30,197 nucleotides of DNA. It comes from CAVPGH01 sp046726955. GTDB lineage: Bacteria > Acidobacteriota > Vicinamibacteria > Fen-336. Position 1 is the stretch's first letter; every line of letters starts with the position of its first letter. The stretch is from positions 1 through 30,197 of the forward strand of contig JBKPBQ010000203.1 of the NCBI GenBank assembly GCA_046726955.1, read 5' to 3'. A program made the translations under genes and the position numbers. Below, piece by piece: positions 14,771-22,942 of the stretch. The notes under the pieces are model-generated. The model searched no databases and was not told where the DNA came from. It saw only the letters and a list, made by a program, of their open reading frames with translations.

Positions 14771-15772
14771 TCAGTCCCTCTCGGCCGTCACCGGTCCGCC
14801 GCTCGCGGGCGGCATCTCGATGGCGATGGCCACGATCATGGTGCGGCAGTGGGACGCCAGCGATCGCTCGAGGCCGCGCAGCCGTCCCTGCCACTTCGGC
14901 GCGAGACGATCGGTGCAGCGCCCCACGCGCTCACCCTCATAGTCGTCGTGGGCGAGCCAGACCGAGTCGACCGCTCCCCGCCGCGAGAGGTAGGCGGGGA
15001 ACGGCTCCTCGGCGAGGACCTGCTCGCTCGTCCGCTGGAGGTCGAGCGCGAACTCGAGCGAGCGCTCGACGTCGGTGCGGGAGCCCGTCCGATCGACGTG
15101 ACCGCCCACGAAGGTCTCGAAGTCGTACTCCAGGGCGTCGCGGTGGGCCTGGATGTAGCCGGGGACCGTCGCGGCCACTCCCAGGCCCGGGTAGGGCGCA
15201 TAGCCCGGATAGACGACGTCGACGAGCATCAGCACCTTGTGGCGCGGCGCGTGGATGAAGATGTTCCCGGGGCAGTGGTTCGGGCCCTTGTACTCGAGCA
15301 CGAGCTTCTGCTGCCCGACCTCGAGGACGTACCGCTCGTCGAAGGTGACCGAAGGCAGGGGGCGCCTCGGGTCGCCGAGCCGCGCCAGGAGCGCGGCCGT
15401 CTCCTTCTGGGCGACGATCGTGACTCCGGGCGGGAAGAGAGCGGCGGCTCCGATGTGGTCTGTGTGCGCGTGGCTGTACACGACGTGGGTGATCGGCTGC
15501 GTCGTGACGCTCGCCACCGCCTCGAGGTATCCCCGCCCCAGCGTCGGCAGGGGATCCACGGCGATCACGCCGGCCGACGAGACGAGGAAGATCGTGTTGT
15601 AGGCGCCATCCGAAAGCCAGTAGAGACCCTGGCCGATCTCCTTGACCAGGTAGGCAGGACGAGCCGCGGGCGCGGCGGATGCCACGATCGGTCCCGTGTC
15701 GGCACAGAGCACCACGGCGGGGAGCAGCCTCGCGAGGTGTCGCCATCCTCGCCTTCCGCGCGGCGAAGTCAC
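14771..15772 (-). CDS. exported metallo-beta-lactamase-fold hydrolase
   Basis: This is an MBL-fold metallohydrolase. From the preferred GTG at 15772 it is 333 residues. It starts with MTSPRGRRGWRHLARLLPAV, a basic n-region running into a hydrophobic stretch and VASAAPA, a convincing signal peptide. GAGGA lies 4 nt before this GTG. Upstream in-frame ATGs at 15826 and 15853 are possible, but they would put about 18-27 polar residues before the signal and have no clear ribosome-binding site. The metal motif is HAHTDH (101-106). Further ligand candidates are His166 (GPNHCPGN), Asp185 (MLVDVVYPG) and His225 (FVGGHVD). It is not a close match to named beta-lactamases; a periplasmic hydrolase of unknown substrate is the safe call. 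It diverges from the LysR gene at 15913, its probable regulator. Confidence 0.85.
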   Translation of the reverse strand: MTSPRGRRGWRHLARLLPAVVLCADTGPIVASAAPAARPAYLVKEIGQGLYWLSDGAYNTIFLVSSAGVIAVDPLPTLGRGYLEAVASVTTQPITHVVYSHAHTDHIGAAALFPPGVTIVAQKETAALLARLGDPRRPLPSVTFDERYVLEVGQQKLVLEYKGPNHCPGNIFIHAPRHKVLMLVDVVYPGYAPYPGLGVAATVPGYIQAHRDALEYDFETFVGGHVDRTGSRTDVERSLEFALDLQRTSEQVLAEEPFPAYLSRRGAVDSVWLAHDDYEGERVGRCTDRLAPKWQGRLRGLERSLASHCRTMIVAIAIEMPPASGGPVTAERD

Positions 15773-15912
15773 GGCATCCTCGACAAGATCGGGGTCATCC
15801 TCACGCGGCTCCCTCGCGAGTAACATACGCAGCCGACCAGGCCGCGCGCTCATGGCTTCGTCGCATCCGTGCCATCGACGGCGGCCATCGTGAGGCGCAA
15901 AGGGGGCGCCGC

Positions 15913-16836
15913 GTGAACCTCGCCACAATCGACGCGAACCTCCTCGTTTCCCTGCACGCCCTGCTCTCCGAGCAGAACGTCTCCCGGGCCGCCGAGTCCG
16001 TCGGCGTCGCCCAGTCCTCGATGAGCCACACCCTCGCTCGCCTGCGCTCGCACTTCGGCGATCCTCTCCTCGTCTCCTCGGGGCGCCGGCTGGTCCTGAC
16101 CGAGCGCGGCCGATCCCTGGTCGAGCCCGTGCGCCTCGCCGTGGCCCATCTCGATCGCGTCTTCACGCCGCCGGTCGCTTTCGATCCCTCGACGAGCGAA
16201 AGGGAGTTCCGGCTCGTCGCCACCGACAACATCGAGCTCTACCTGCTTCCCCGGCTGGTGAGGCTCGTCGCCCGGGAGGCGCCGCGGATCACCCTCCACC
16301 TGCACCACCTTCCTCTCGACTGGATGAAGGCGCTCACGAGCGGCGCCGCCGACTTGAAGCTGGGCCGCAAGTACCCGATCCCGCCGGCGTTTCAGAGCGA
16401 GGACCTCTTCGAGGAGCGCTTCACCTGCGTCGTGCGACGGAGCCACCCGCTGCGTTCGTCCCGGCCCACCCTCGCGCAGTTCGCCGCGCTCAACTTCCTG
16501 GACGTCGTGCCGAGCAGCAGCGCGGGAGTGGACGCCCGGGGATTCGTGGACGACGTCCTGGCCCAGCAGGGGCTCGAGCGACGAGTTCCCCTCAAGGTCT
16601 CGCACTTCCTGGTTGCGCCCCACGTCGTCGCTGCGTCGGACCTCGCCCTCATCGCCTCGGAGAGGGTGATCGCCCCGTTCGTGAAGCCGCTGGGATTGCG
16701 GGCGCTCCGGACTCCGCTGACCATCGCCGGATTCCGTCTGACCCAGGTCTGGGCCCGCACCTCGGACGACGATGCCGGGCACCGCTGGGTTCGTCGCGCC
16801 ATCGCCCGCGCGGCTGGGAGCAGGACGGACGACTGA
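15913..16836 (+). CDS. LysR-family transcriptional regulator
   Basis: This 307-residue LysR-type regulator starts at GTG 15913, with GGGGG 6 nt upstream. The N-terminal winged helix is clear (residues 1-60, with SRAAESVGVAQSSMSHTLARL as the recognition part). The effector-binding domain runs from about residue 90 to 300 and includes REFRLVATDNIELYLLPRL. This form, resembling NodD/NahR/PcpR-type regulators, often responds to aromatic compounds. It lies divergently from the exported MBL-fold gene with about 140 bp between the preferred starts, the standard LysR layout in which the regulator controls the divergent gene. No convincing T-N11-A box stands out in that gap. The effector is unknown. 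Confidence 0.92.
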   Translation: MNLATIDANLLVSLHALLSEQNVSRAAESVGVAQSSMSHTLARLRSHFGDPLLVSSGRRLVLTERGRSLVEPVRLAVAHLDRVFTPPVAFDPSTSEREFRLVATDNIELYLLPRLVRLVAREAPRITLHLHHLPLDWMKALTSGAADLKLGRKYPIPPAFQSEDLFEERFTCVVRRSHPLRSSRPTLAQFAALNFLDVVPSSSAGVDARGFVDDVLAQQGLERRVPLKVSHFLVAPHVVAASDLALIASERVIAPFVKPLGLRALRTPLTIAGFRLTQVWARTSDDDAGHRWVRRAIARAAGSRTDD

Positions 16837-16917
16837 TCGTAGTCTCATGATCGCGCTACCGCGAGGGGTGCATCCAGACACTACGGCGGTCGCGGCTGGC
16901 GAGGCGTGAAAGCGTCG

Positions 16918-16933
16918 TTCAATTGCCGTTGAA
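16918..16933. repeat. short inverted repeat before the winged-helix/TPR gene
   Basis: TTCAA (16918-16922) and TTGAA (16929-16933) flank TTGCCG. The arms are only 5 bp, but the A/T content stands out in a GC-rich gap of about 220 bp that otherwise holds a candidate promoter at 17003-17032. It could be an operator; chance is not excluded. Confidence 0.25.
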
Positions 16934-17002
16934 TCGCCGGACCGGGACCTCCGAGAGGGGCGCTCCTGTGACGAAGGTGTGACGGCGAGCGCCGATCGCG
17001 TG

Positions 17003-17032
17003 TTGAGACCCAGCGGGGCCGAGGACTAGAGT
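17003..17032 (+). promoter_or_regulatory. candidate promoter of the winged-helix/TPR gene
   Basis: TTGAGA (17003-17008), five of six to consensus, is followed after 18 bp by TAGAGT (17027-17032). Transcription would begin near 17039. That would leave the in-frame GTG at 17038 untranscribed and favours the ATG at 17059. Confidence 0.4.
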
Positions 17033-17058
17033 GAGAGGTGATCTCCGGCTCATTACCC

Positions 17059-19425
17059 ATGGCGTCCTTTCCGCCCTACCGCCTGGATCTCGTCAACCAG
17101 TGTCTCTGGCGCGGCGAGACGCGCATCCCTTTGATGCCGAAGCCGTTCGCAGTGCTCACCTACCTCGTCGAGCATTCGGGACGGCTGGTCACGCACGAGG
17201 AGCTCTTCGCCGCGATATGGCCGGATACCCACGTGCAGCCGGAGGTGCTCCGCCGCTACATCCTCGAGATCCGGCGGGTGCTCGGCGACAGCGCTGAGGC
17301 GCCGCAGTTCATCCAGACGTTCCCGAAGCGCGGCTATCAGTTCATCGCGCCTTTGGATCTCCTTCCCGAACCCCGGCTTCGGGAGGGAACGCCCGTCACG
17401 CCGCCAACACCGGCCCAGGGTCCTTCGGCGGATTTCGCTTCGTCGGGTGCTCCTCCCGGGGCCGCCCGGTCGAAGAGGATCCGGACGGCGCTGGCGGCAG
17501 CGGCGGTCGCCATCGCTCTCGCCGCCGCGGCCGCCGCCGGCCTCTTCGGCACCCGGTCGCAGGCCTTGCGCGACCGTGACTCGATCGTCCTCGCGGGGTT
17601 CGAGAACAAGTCGGGGGAGCCGGTGTTCGACTTTGCCCTCCGGCAGGGCCTGGCGGCGCAGCTGAGCCAATCGCCGTTCCTCAACATCGTCGCCGACGAG
17701 CGCGTGCGCGAGACGCTCCGCCTCATGGGCCGCAAGCCCGACGACCCCGTTCCCCACGAAGTCGCGCTCGAAGCGTGCCGCCGCCAGGGAGTCAAGGCGA
17801 TGTTGGAGGGCTCGATCGCCACCCTGGGCAACGTCTACGTGCTCGCCCTCGTCGCCACCAACTGCCAGACGGGGGAGGCAATCGCCCACGAGCAGGCGGA
17901 GGTGAAGGGCAAGGAGAGCGTGCTCGGCACGCTCGGCACCATGGCCTCACGCCTCCGCGGGACGCTCGGCGAATCGCTGGCCTCGATCCAGCGCTTCGAC
18001 GTTCCCATCGAGCAGATCACGACCCCCTCGCTGGAGGCGCTGCAGGCCTACACGCTGGGCCAGAGGGCGCGAGCCCGGGGCGAGGAGATCGAGTCGATCG
18101 CGTTCTTCCAGCGCGCGGTGGACCTCGACCCGAGGTTCGCATCCGCCTACACGACCCTCTCAACCATCTACAGCAACCTCGGCGAGGCGGAGGCCGCGAA
18201 GAAGTACGCGCGCCTGGCCTACGAGCGGCGCGAGCCGGTCAGCGAGCGCGAGCGGTTGTCGATCACCTACCAGTACCACTACCAGGTGACGGGCGACCAG
18301 CCTCGGGCCACCGAGACCCTCGAGGTGTGGAAGCAGTCGTTCCCCCGCGAGTTCCAGCCCGCGAACAGCCTGGCCGTCATCCACAACTTCCTCGGACGAT
18401 TCGAGCGGGCGGTGGAGGACGCCACGGAAGCGATCCGCAGGAACCCTTCCCACGGCTTCCCGTATTCCAACCTCGCCCACGCCTATCGCGGGCTGGGGCG
18501 GTTCGACGACGCCAAGAAGACGGCGGAGCGGGCCGTGGCCCTTCGGATCGAGACGCTTCCCACGCGTCGCCTGCTCTTCCAGCTCGCGGTGCTCGCCGGA
18601 GACGAGGCGGCGGCCGCGCACCATCTCGACTGGGCGCGCGGCAACTCCCGCGAGTTCGACATGATCGGGGCGCAGGCCCAGGCCGCGGGGTTCGCAGGCG
18701 ACGTACGCGAAGCGCGTCGGCTGTACGAGGAAACGGCGCGGATGGCGGAGCGCGCGCATCTCCCGGATGTGGCCACCGGGCACCTGGCCTGGGCCACGGC
18801 GATGGAACTCGCCTACGGGAACTCGGGCCGCGCCGCCCAGCAGGCGCGCCGCATCCTCGCGCGCAACCCGAGCTACGATCCGAAGCTGCGAGCGGCGCTG
18901 GCCCTGGCCGCGACGGGCTCCCCGGCCGAGGCGGAGGGGATCGTGGCGGAGCTGACGCGCGAGAATCCCGAGCACACGCTCATCAATTTCATCCTAGTGC
19001 CCATGGTGCGCGCCAGCGCCGAGCTGCAGCGCCGGCAGCCGGAGCGAGCCATCGACGCGCTTCGTGTCGCCGCTCCCTACGAGCTGGGTTTCGTGGCCGC
19101 CTTTGGCCCCGTCTACCTCCGCGGCCAGGCCTACCTCATGCAGGGCGCGGGCGCCCGAGCCGCCGAGGAGTTCCAGCGGATCCTCGATCATCGAGGCGTC
19201 GATCCCTTCTCGGCCTACTACGCCGTCGCACCCCTCGGGCTGGCGCGGGCACGGGCGATGGCCGGGGACGCCTCCGGCAGCAGGCAGGCCTACGAGCTGT
19301 TCTTGAGCCAGTGGACGAACGCCGACGCCGACCTCCCCGTTCTCCGCGACGCCCGCCGGGAATACGCTCGCTTCGGGCACGGGAAAAAAGAAGAGACCCC
19401 TCCGGTGAGCGGTCGTCGCCCGTGA
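17059..19425 (+). CDS. winged-helix transmembrane regulator with TPR sensor domain
   Basis: This protein is 788 residues from ATG 17059; a GTG at 17038 would add seven. Residues 1-105 form an OmpR/ToxR-type winged helix (YRLDLVNQCLWRG, FAVLTYLVEHSGRLVTHEELF, IWPDTHVQPEVLRRYI, FIQTFPKRGYQFIAP). A Pro/Ala-rich linker and one membrane helix (about 145-165) follow. The rest carries a FlgO/TolB-like segment (about 175-300) and a series of TPR-like helical pairs (about 325-770). The DNA-binding domain is therefore cytoplasmic and the TPR domain periplasmic, as in CadC-like one-component regulators. There is no receiver domain or kinase neighbour. Large families of this architecture are typical of Acidobacteriota. 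No target is evident; the gene is monocistronic, and the next gene, a STAS protein, follows after about 140 bp. Confidence 0.87.
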   Translation: MASFPPYRLDLVNQCLWRGETRIPLMPKPFAVLTYLVEHSGRLVTHEELFAAIWPDTHVQPEVLRRYILEIRRVLGDSAEAPQFIQTFPKRGYQFIAPLDLLPEPRLREGTPVTPPTPAQGPSADFASSGAPPGAARSKRIRTALAAAAVAIALAAAAAAGLFGTRSQALRDRDSIVLAGFENKSGEPVFDFALRQGLAAQLSQSPFLNIVADERVRETLRLMGRKPDDPVPHEVALEACRRQGVKAMLEGSIATLGNVYVLALVATNCQTGEAIAHEQAEVKGKESVLGTLGTMASRLRGTLGESLASIQRFDVPIEQITTPSLEALQAYTLGQRARARGEEIESIAFFQRAVDLDPRFASAYTTLSTIYSNLGEAEAAKKYARLAYERREPVSERERLSITYQYHYQVTGDQPRATETLEVWKQSFPREFQPANSLAVIHNFLGRFERAVEDATEAIRRNPSHGFPYSNLAHAYRGLGRFDDAKKTAERAVALRIETLPTRRLLFQLAVLAGDEAAAAHHLDWARGNSREFDMIGAQAQAAGFAGDVREARRLYEETARMAERAHLPDVATGHLAWATAMELAYGNSGRAAQQARRILARNPSYDPKLRAALALAATGSPAEAEGIVAELTRENPEHTLINFILVPMVRASAELQRRQPERAIDALRVAAPYELGFVAAFGPVYLRGQAYLMQGAGARAAEEFQRILDHRGVDPFSAYYAVAPLGLARARAMAGDASGSRQAYELFLSQWTNADADLPVLRDARREYARFGHGKKEETPPVSGRRP

Positions 19426-19429
19426 GTAC

Positions 19430-19442
19430 GGGGGTTTCCCCC
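19430..19442 (+). other. G5-TTT-C5 hairpin after the winged-helix/TPR gene
   Basis: GGGGG-TTT-CCCCC begins 5 bp after the stop codon. It could slow transcription or mark the message end, but no T-tract follows, so it is not called an intrinsic terminator. Confidence 0.2.
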
Positions 19443-19567
19443 CTGCCGGTTCCATAGGAATTGCACGCGGCTTTCACGGCTGTCCTTCCGCGAAATTCGT
19501 AGCTTCGTGGGAAGGCGTCGGAGCGACGGGGATCCCCGCCGCCCACGCGCATGAACGAGGTCCCTCC

Positions 19568-19933
19568 ATGACCAATTTCATGAACGGATCGATCCTCCGC
19601 GAGAGAGTCAGCCGCGAGGAGAGGCCGGGCAGCCTCTCCGTGCTTCACGTCGAAGGCGCGTTGCGCGCGCCCGTACGCGGAGGCCTGCGGCGGCACGTCA
19701 GGGCTCTTCTGGCCCGCGGGAGGCAGTCCATTCTGCTGGATCTCGCGAAGGTCACGGACTTGGATGCCGCGGGCGTGGGAGAGCTCGTGCGGGTCTACAC
19801 CCTGGCGAACGCCGCGCAAGGCGATCTCTGGATCGCCAACGCCAACGACCGGGCACGCAAGCTCCTCGACCAGGCCGGGCTCTTCGATCTGCTCAACATG
19901 CGGTTCCTGCTCGCGTACGAGCGGTGCTCGTGA
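19568..19933 (+). CDS. STAS-domain protein lacking the phosphoacceptor serine
   Basis: This 121-residue protein is a single STAS domain of the anti-sigma-factor antagonist type (SLSVLHVEGALRAPV, SILLDLAKVTDLDAAGVGELV, LWIANANDRARKLLDQAGL, FDLLNM). Classical antagonists such as SpoIIAA and RsbV carry a phosphorylated Ser in the D-S-S/T-G-x-G motif. Here the motif reads D66-A-A-G-V-G71, with alanine at both positions, so switching by a kinase is not possible in the usual way. GAGG sits 7 nt before the ATG. No anti-sigma kinase, phosphatase or sigma factor is in the window. It lies 43 bp before an NmrA-like gene and may be cotranscribed with it. It could be a constitutively binding antagonist or a scaffold protein. 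Confidence 0.87.
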   Translation: MTNFMNGSILRERVSREERPGSLSVLHVEGALRAPVRGGLRRHVRALLARGRQSILLDLAKVTDLDAAGVGELVRVYTLANAAQGDLWIANANDRARKLLDQAGLFDLLNMRFLLAYERCS

Positions 19934-19976
19934 ATCGGGCAGGCGAGGTTGGGGGTAAACGAGGCGAGGTGCGTGA

Positions 19977-20831
19977 ATGAAGAGCACGACGTTGGTCGTC
20001 GGAGGCACCGGAAAGACAGGACGTCGCGTGGTGGAGCGGCTCAGGGCACGCGGGCTACCCGTCCGTGTCGGCTCACGCTCCGGCGAGCCGCCGTTCGACT
20101 GGGAGAGCCCGGATACCTGGACCCCCGCGTTGCGGGACGTCCAGTCGGCGTACGTGTCGTTCTACCCCGACCTCGCCGTGCCCGGAGCGGCGGACACCGT
20201 CGGCGCGTTCGCGCGGCTGGCCGTGAAAAACGGAACGCGACGGCTCGTGCTGCTCTCCGGACGCGGCGAGCAGGGAGCGTTCCTCGCCGAGCGCGGCCTC
20301 GCGGACTCCGGGGCCGAGTGGACGGTGCTGCGGTCGGCCTGGTTCGACCAGAACTTCGACGAGGGATTCTTCCTGGAGCCTCTGGCGAGCGGCGAGGTCG
20401 CGCTGCCGGTGGGAGGCGTGTGGGAGCCCTTCGTCGATGCCGACGACGTCGCCGAGTGTGCGGTCGCCGCGCTGACGGAGGACGGGCACGTGGGCCGGGT
20501 ATACGAGCTGACCGGACCGCGGCTCCTGACCTTCCCCCACGCCATCGAGGAGATCGCCCGCGCGACGGGCCGGGAGATCCGGTTCATTTCCGTTTCCGCC
20601 GAGGAGTTCGCTTCCGAGCTGGCCCGGGCCGGTCTGCCCGCGGACTTCGTGGCTCTCCTGGGCCACCTCTTCACGGAGGTGCTCGACGGCCGCAACTCGT
20701 ACCTGGCGGATGGCGTCCGCCGCGTCCTGGGCCGGTACCCGCGGGACTTCAGCGAGTACGCGCGACGGACCGCGGCCACCGGCATCTGGGGCGGCGTCCC
20801 CGCCGATGCGCAGGCCGCATCCGTGAAATGA
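19977..20831 (+). CDS. NmrA-like NAD(P)-binding protein
   Basis: This 284-residue atypical SDR is of the NmrA/NAD(P)H-binding type. The Rossmann motif is VVGGTGKTGRRV (7-18). After the second strand comes GSRSGEPPFDW, with Arg in the position often used for NADP(H). There is no Tyr-x3-Lys catalytic pair. The middle part (RLVLLSGRGEQ, AEWTVLRSAWFDQNF, PFVDADDVAE) matches proteins annotated as NmrA-family or NAD(P)H-binding oxidoreductases. GAGG is 7 nt before the ATG. It sits between a STAS gene and a small membrane protein gene in a same-strand run that ends in an MFS exporter. The role may be redox sensing or reduction of a quinone-like compound; neither is proven by sequence. Confidence 0.88.
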   Translation: MKSTTLVVGGTGKTGRRVVERLRARGLPVRVGSRSGEPPFDWESPDTWTPALRDVQSAYVSFYPDLAVPGAADTVGAFARLAVKNGTRRLVLLSGRGEQGAFLAERGLADSGAEWTVLRSAWFDQNFDEGFFLEPLASGEVALPVGGVWEPFVDADDVAECAVAALTEDGHVGRVYELTGPRLLTFPHAIEEIARATGREIRFISVSAEEFASELARAGLPADFVALLGHLFTEVLDGRNSYLADGVRRVLGRYPRDFSEYARRTAATGIWGGVPADAQAASVK

Positions 20832-20902
20832 GCCTCCCCGGAGGTGCGTGAGGGGCTGACAGGTCGGTCGAGCCGTTCCCGAATCAAGCCAAGGAGGGAT
20901 AG

Positions 20903-21367
20903 ATGTTCGGCAGAAGCGCTTCGCAGTATGTCGGCTTCCAGAAGGTGTTCCTCGCGCTCATCGTGGGCGTCGGGCTCGCTCGCCTGGCGCTCTCTCTCGC
21001 CGGGGTTCCCGACAGCAGCGTCAGGTGGCTCTCCATGAACGCCGTGGCCTGGGCCGGCGCCCTGTACTATGGCGTCGCCGTCCACACGAGCGGCTTCGGC
21101 AGCTACAAGCAGATCCTGCCGCTCGGGTTCTTCCAGACTCTCGCCCAGCAGGCGGTGGCGGCCCTGGGGATCCTGCTGTCGCTCGCCGGCTTGCCCAACA
21201 TCTACACGGCTCCCGAGTTCAGCTTCGGCGTCTCGAACCAGTGGCTCCACCTCCTGTCCCACCTGACGATAGGGATCGTCGTGCCGCCGCTCCTCATCTG
21301 GGGCGTGGCGTCGCTCGTCATGCTCGTCGCGAAGCGAATCGCGCCCCGACCGGCGGTGGCCGCATAG
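20903..21367 (+). CDS. small four-helix membrane protein of unknown function
   Basis: This 154-residue protein has about four hydrophobic helices, at about residues 14-34, 45-62, 70-95 and 116-144. Polar loops include HTSGFGSYKQILP and PNIYTAPEFSFGVSNQWLHLLSHL. The motif with His near the third and fourth helices (QWLHLLSHL) might bind a ligand or haem, but no family signature is recognised. AAGGAGG precedes the ATG at good spacing. It lies 71 bp after the NmrA-like gene and 15 bp before the MFS exporter, so it is probably cotranscribed with the exporter. It may be a helper for export or an unrelated membrane protein. Confidence 0.75.
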   Translation: MFGRSASQYVGFQKVFLALIVGVGLARLALSLAGVPDSSVRWLSMNAVAWAGALYYGVAVHTSGFGSYKQILPLGFFQTLAQQAVAALGILLSLAGLPNIYTAPEFSFGVSNQWLHLLSHLTIGIVVPPLLIWGVASLVMLVAKRIAPRPAVAA

Positions 21368-21382
21368 CGACGACGCGCGCGG

Positions 21383-22939
21383 ATGTCCTCGAAGGACGCT
21401 CCCCCCCAGGCCGGCCGCCGCGAATGGATCGGGCTGGGCGTGATTGCCCTGCCCTGCGTGCTCTATTCGATGGACCTCACGGTCTTGAATCTGGCGGTGC
21501 CCTCCCTGACCGCGGACCTCCAGCCCACTAGCGCCGAGCTGCTGTGGATCGTCGACGTCTACGGCTTCCTGGTCGCGGGGGGACTCGTCACGATGGGCAC
21601 GCTCGGAGACCGGATCGGTCGGCGCCGCCTGCTCCTGATCGGCGCGGGCGCATTCGGCGTCGCCTCGGTGGCGGCGGCCTTCGCCACAAGCGCGAGGATG
21701 CTCATCGCGGCGCGCGCGGTGCTCGGGATCGCGGGAGCGACACTCGCCCCATCCACGCTCTCCCTGATCCGCAACATGTTCCACGACCCTCGCCAACGGA
21801 CGGTCGCCGTCGGGGTGTGGATCACCAGCTACTCCGCGGGGGCAGCAATCGGCCCGCCGCTCGGCGGCATCCTCCTGCAGCACTTCTGGTGGGGTTCGGT
21901 GTTCCTGGTGGGAGTGCCGGTCATGATCCTCCTCCTCGCGCTGGGTCCCGTGTTGCTGCCCGAGTTCCGCGATCCCTCCGCGCGCCGGCTCGACCTGGTG
22001 AGCGCGGCCCTCTCCCTGACCGCGGTGCTCACTGCGACGTATGGATTGAAGCGGATGGCTCAGGATGGCCCCGGTTGGGCTCCCGCGGTCTACGTCGGGG
22101 CGGGCCTCGTCATGGGGGTCGCCTTCGTGCGACGGCAGCGGCGTCTCGACGACCCCCTGGTCGACCTGGGACTCTTCCGTGTGCCCGGGTTCTCCGTTTC
22201 CATCACTGCGTACCTGCTCGTCACGTTCGTCACGTTCGGATCGTTCTACTTCATCGCCCAGTACCTCCAGCTCGTGCTGGGCATGGGACCGCTTCGAGCC
22301 GGGTTGTGGACGATGCCCTTCGCGATCGCCTTCATCGTGGGATCGACGGTGACGCCGATGATCGCGCGCCGCTTTCGTCCCGCGGACGTGATGGCGGTCG
22401 GCCTCCTCCTGGCCGCCCTCGGCTTTGCGATCCTCGCCCAGGTCGGCCGCACGTCGGGGCCGGGAATGCTCGTGGCGGGCTTCGTGGTCTACTCGCTCGG
22501 CCTCGCTCCCGTGTTCACCCTCGCCAACGACATCATCATCGGACAGGCGCCGCCGGAGCGGGCGGGGGCGGCGGCCGGGATCTCGGAGACGAGCTCCGAG
22601 CTCGGCGGGGCGCTCGGCATTGCGGTTCTCGGGAGCATCGGCACCGTGGTCTATCGGAGGCTGCTCGCAGACGGGCTGCCCGGAGTTCCCTCAGGAGCGG
22701 CGGAAGCGGCGGCGGCCACACTGGGGGGCGCGGTGGTGGCGGCGCACGGGCTGCCGGAAGCGCTCGCCGCCTCGCTGCTCGCCCACGCGCGCGAGGCATT
22801 CACGCATTCGTTGGAGCTGGCCGCGGCGATCAGCGTGGCCATCGTCCTCGTGACGGCCGCGATGGTCGTCGTCTTCCTGCGACATCTGCCTGCGGCCTCA
22901 GGCTCGGGCGAAGGACAGGATGCGGTGGTCTCCGAGTGA
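21383..22939 (+). CDS. DHA2-family MFS multidrug exporter
   Basis: This 518-residue integral membrane protein, about 14 helices, belongs to the DHA2 (EmrB/QacA/SmvA-like) branch of the major facilitator superfamily. The N-terminal helix motif LYSMDLTVLNLAVPSL contains the membrane-embedded Asp expected in drug/H+ antiporters. The loop 2-3 motif is GTLGDRIGRRRLLLIG. GPPLGGILLQHFWW is the helix 5 antiporter motif (motif C). The layout, WIVDVYGFLVAGGLVTMG then SLIRNMFHDPRQRTVAVGVW, is that of SmvA/QacA exporters. It should export cationic or hydrophobic compounds using the proton gradient at the inner membrane. It follows a small membrane protein gene by 15 bp. No dedicated TetR or MarR regulator is adjacent, so its control is unclear. 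It converges on the next gene with only 3 bp between stops. Confidence 0.92.
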   Translation: MSSKDAPPQAGRREWIGLGVIALPCVLYSMDLTVLNLAVPSLTADLQPTSAELLWIVDVYGFLVAGGLVTMGTLGDRIGRRRLLLIGAGAFGVASVAAAFATSARMLIAARAVLGIAGATLAPSTLSLIRNMFHDPRQRTVAVGVWITSYSAGAAIGPPLGGILLQHFWWGSVFLVGVPVMILLLALGPVLLPEFRDPSARRLDLVSAALSLTAVLTATYGLKRMAQDGPGWAPAVYVGAGLVMGVAFVRRQRRLDDPLVDLGLFRVPGFSVSITAYLLVTFVTFGSFYFIAQYLQLVLGMGPLRAGLWTMPFAIAFIVGSTVTPMIARRFRPADVMAVGLLLAALGFAILAQVGRTSGPGMLVAGFVVYSLGLAPVFTLANDIIIGQAPPERAGAAAGISETSSELGGALGIAVLGSIGTVVYRRLLADGLPGVPSGAAEAAAATLGGAVVAAHGLPEALAASLLAHAREAFTHSLELAAAISVAIVLVTAAMVVVFLRHLPAASGSGEGQDAVVSE

Positions 22940-22942
22940 GGT

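Noticed and set aside
19430..19442. Intrinsic terminator after the winged-helix/TPR gene
   Set aside because: The 5-bp stem has a 3-nt loop and no T-tract follows; it is listed only as a hairpin.
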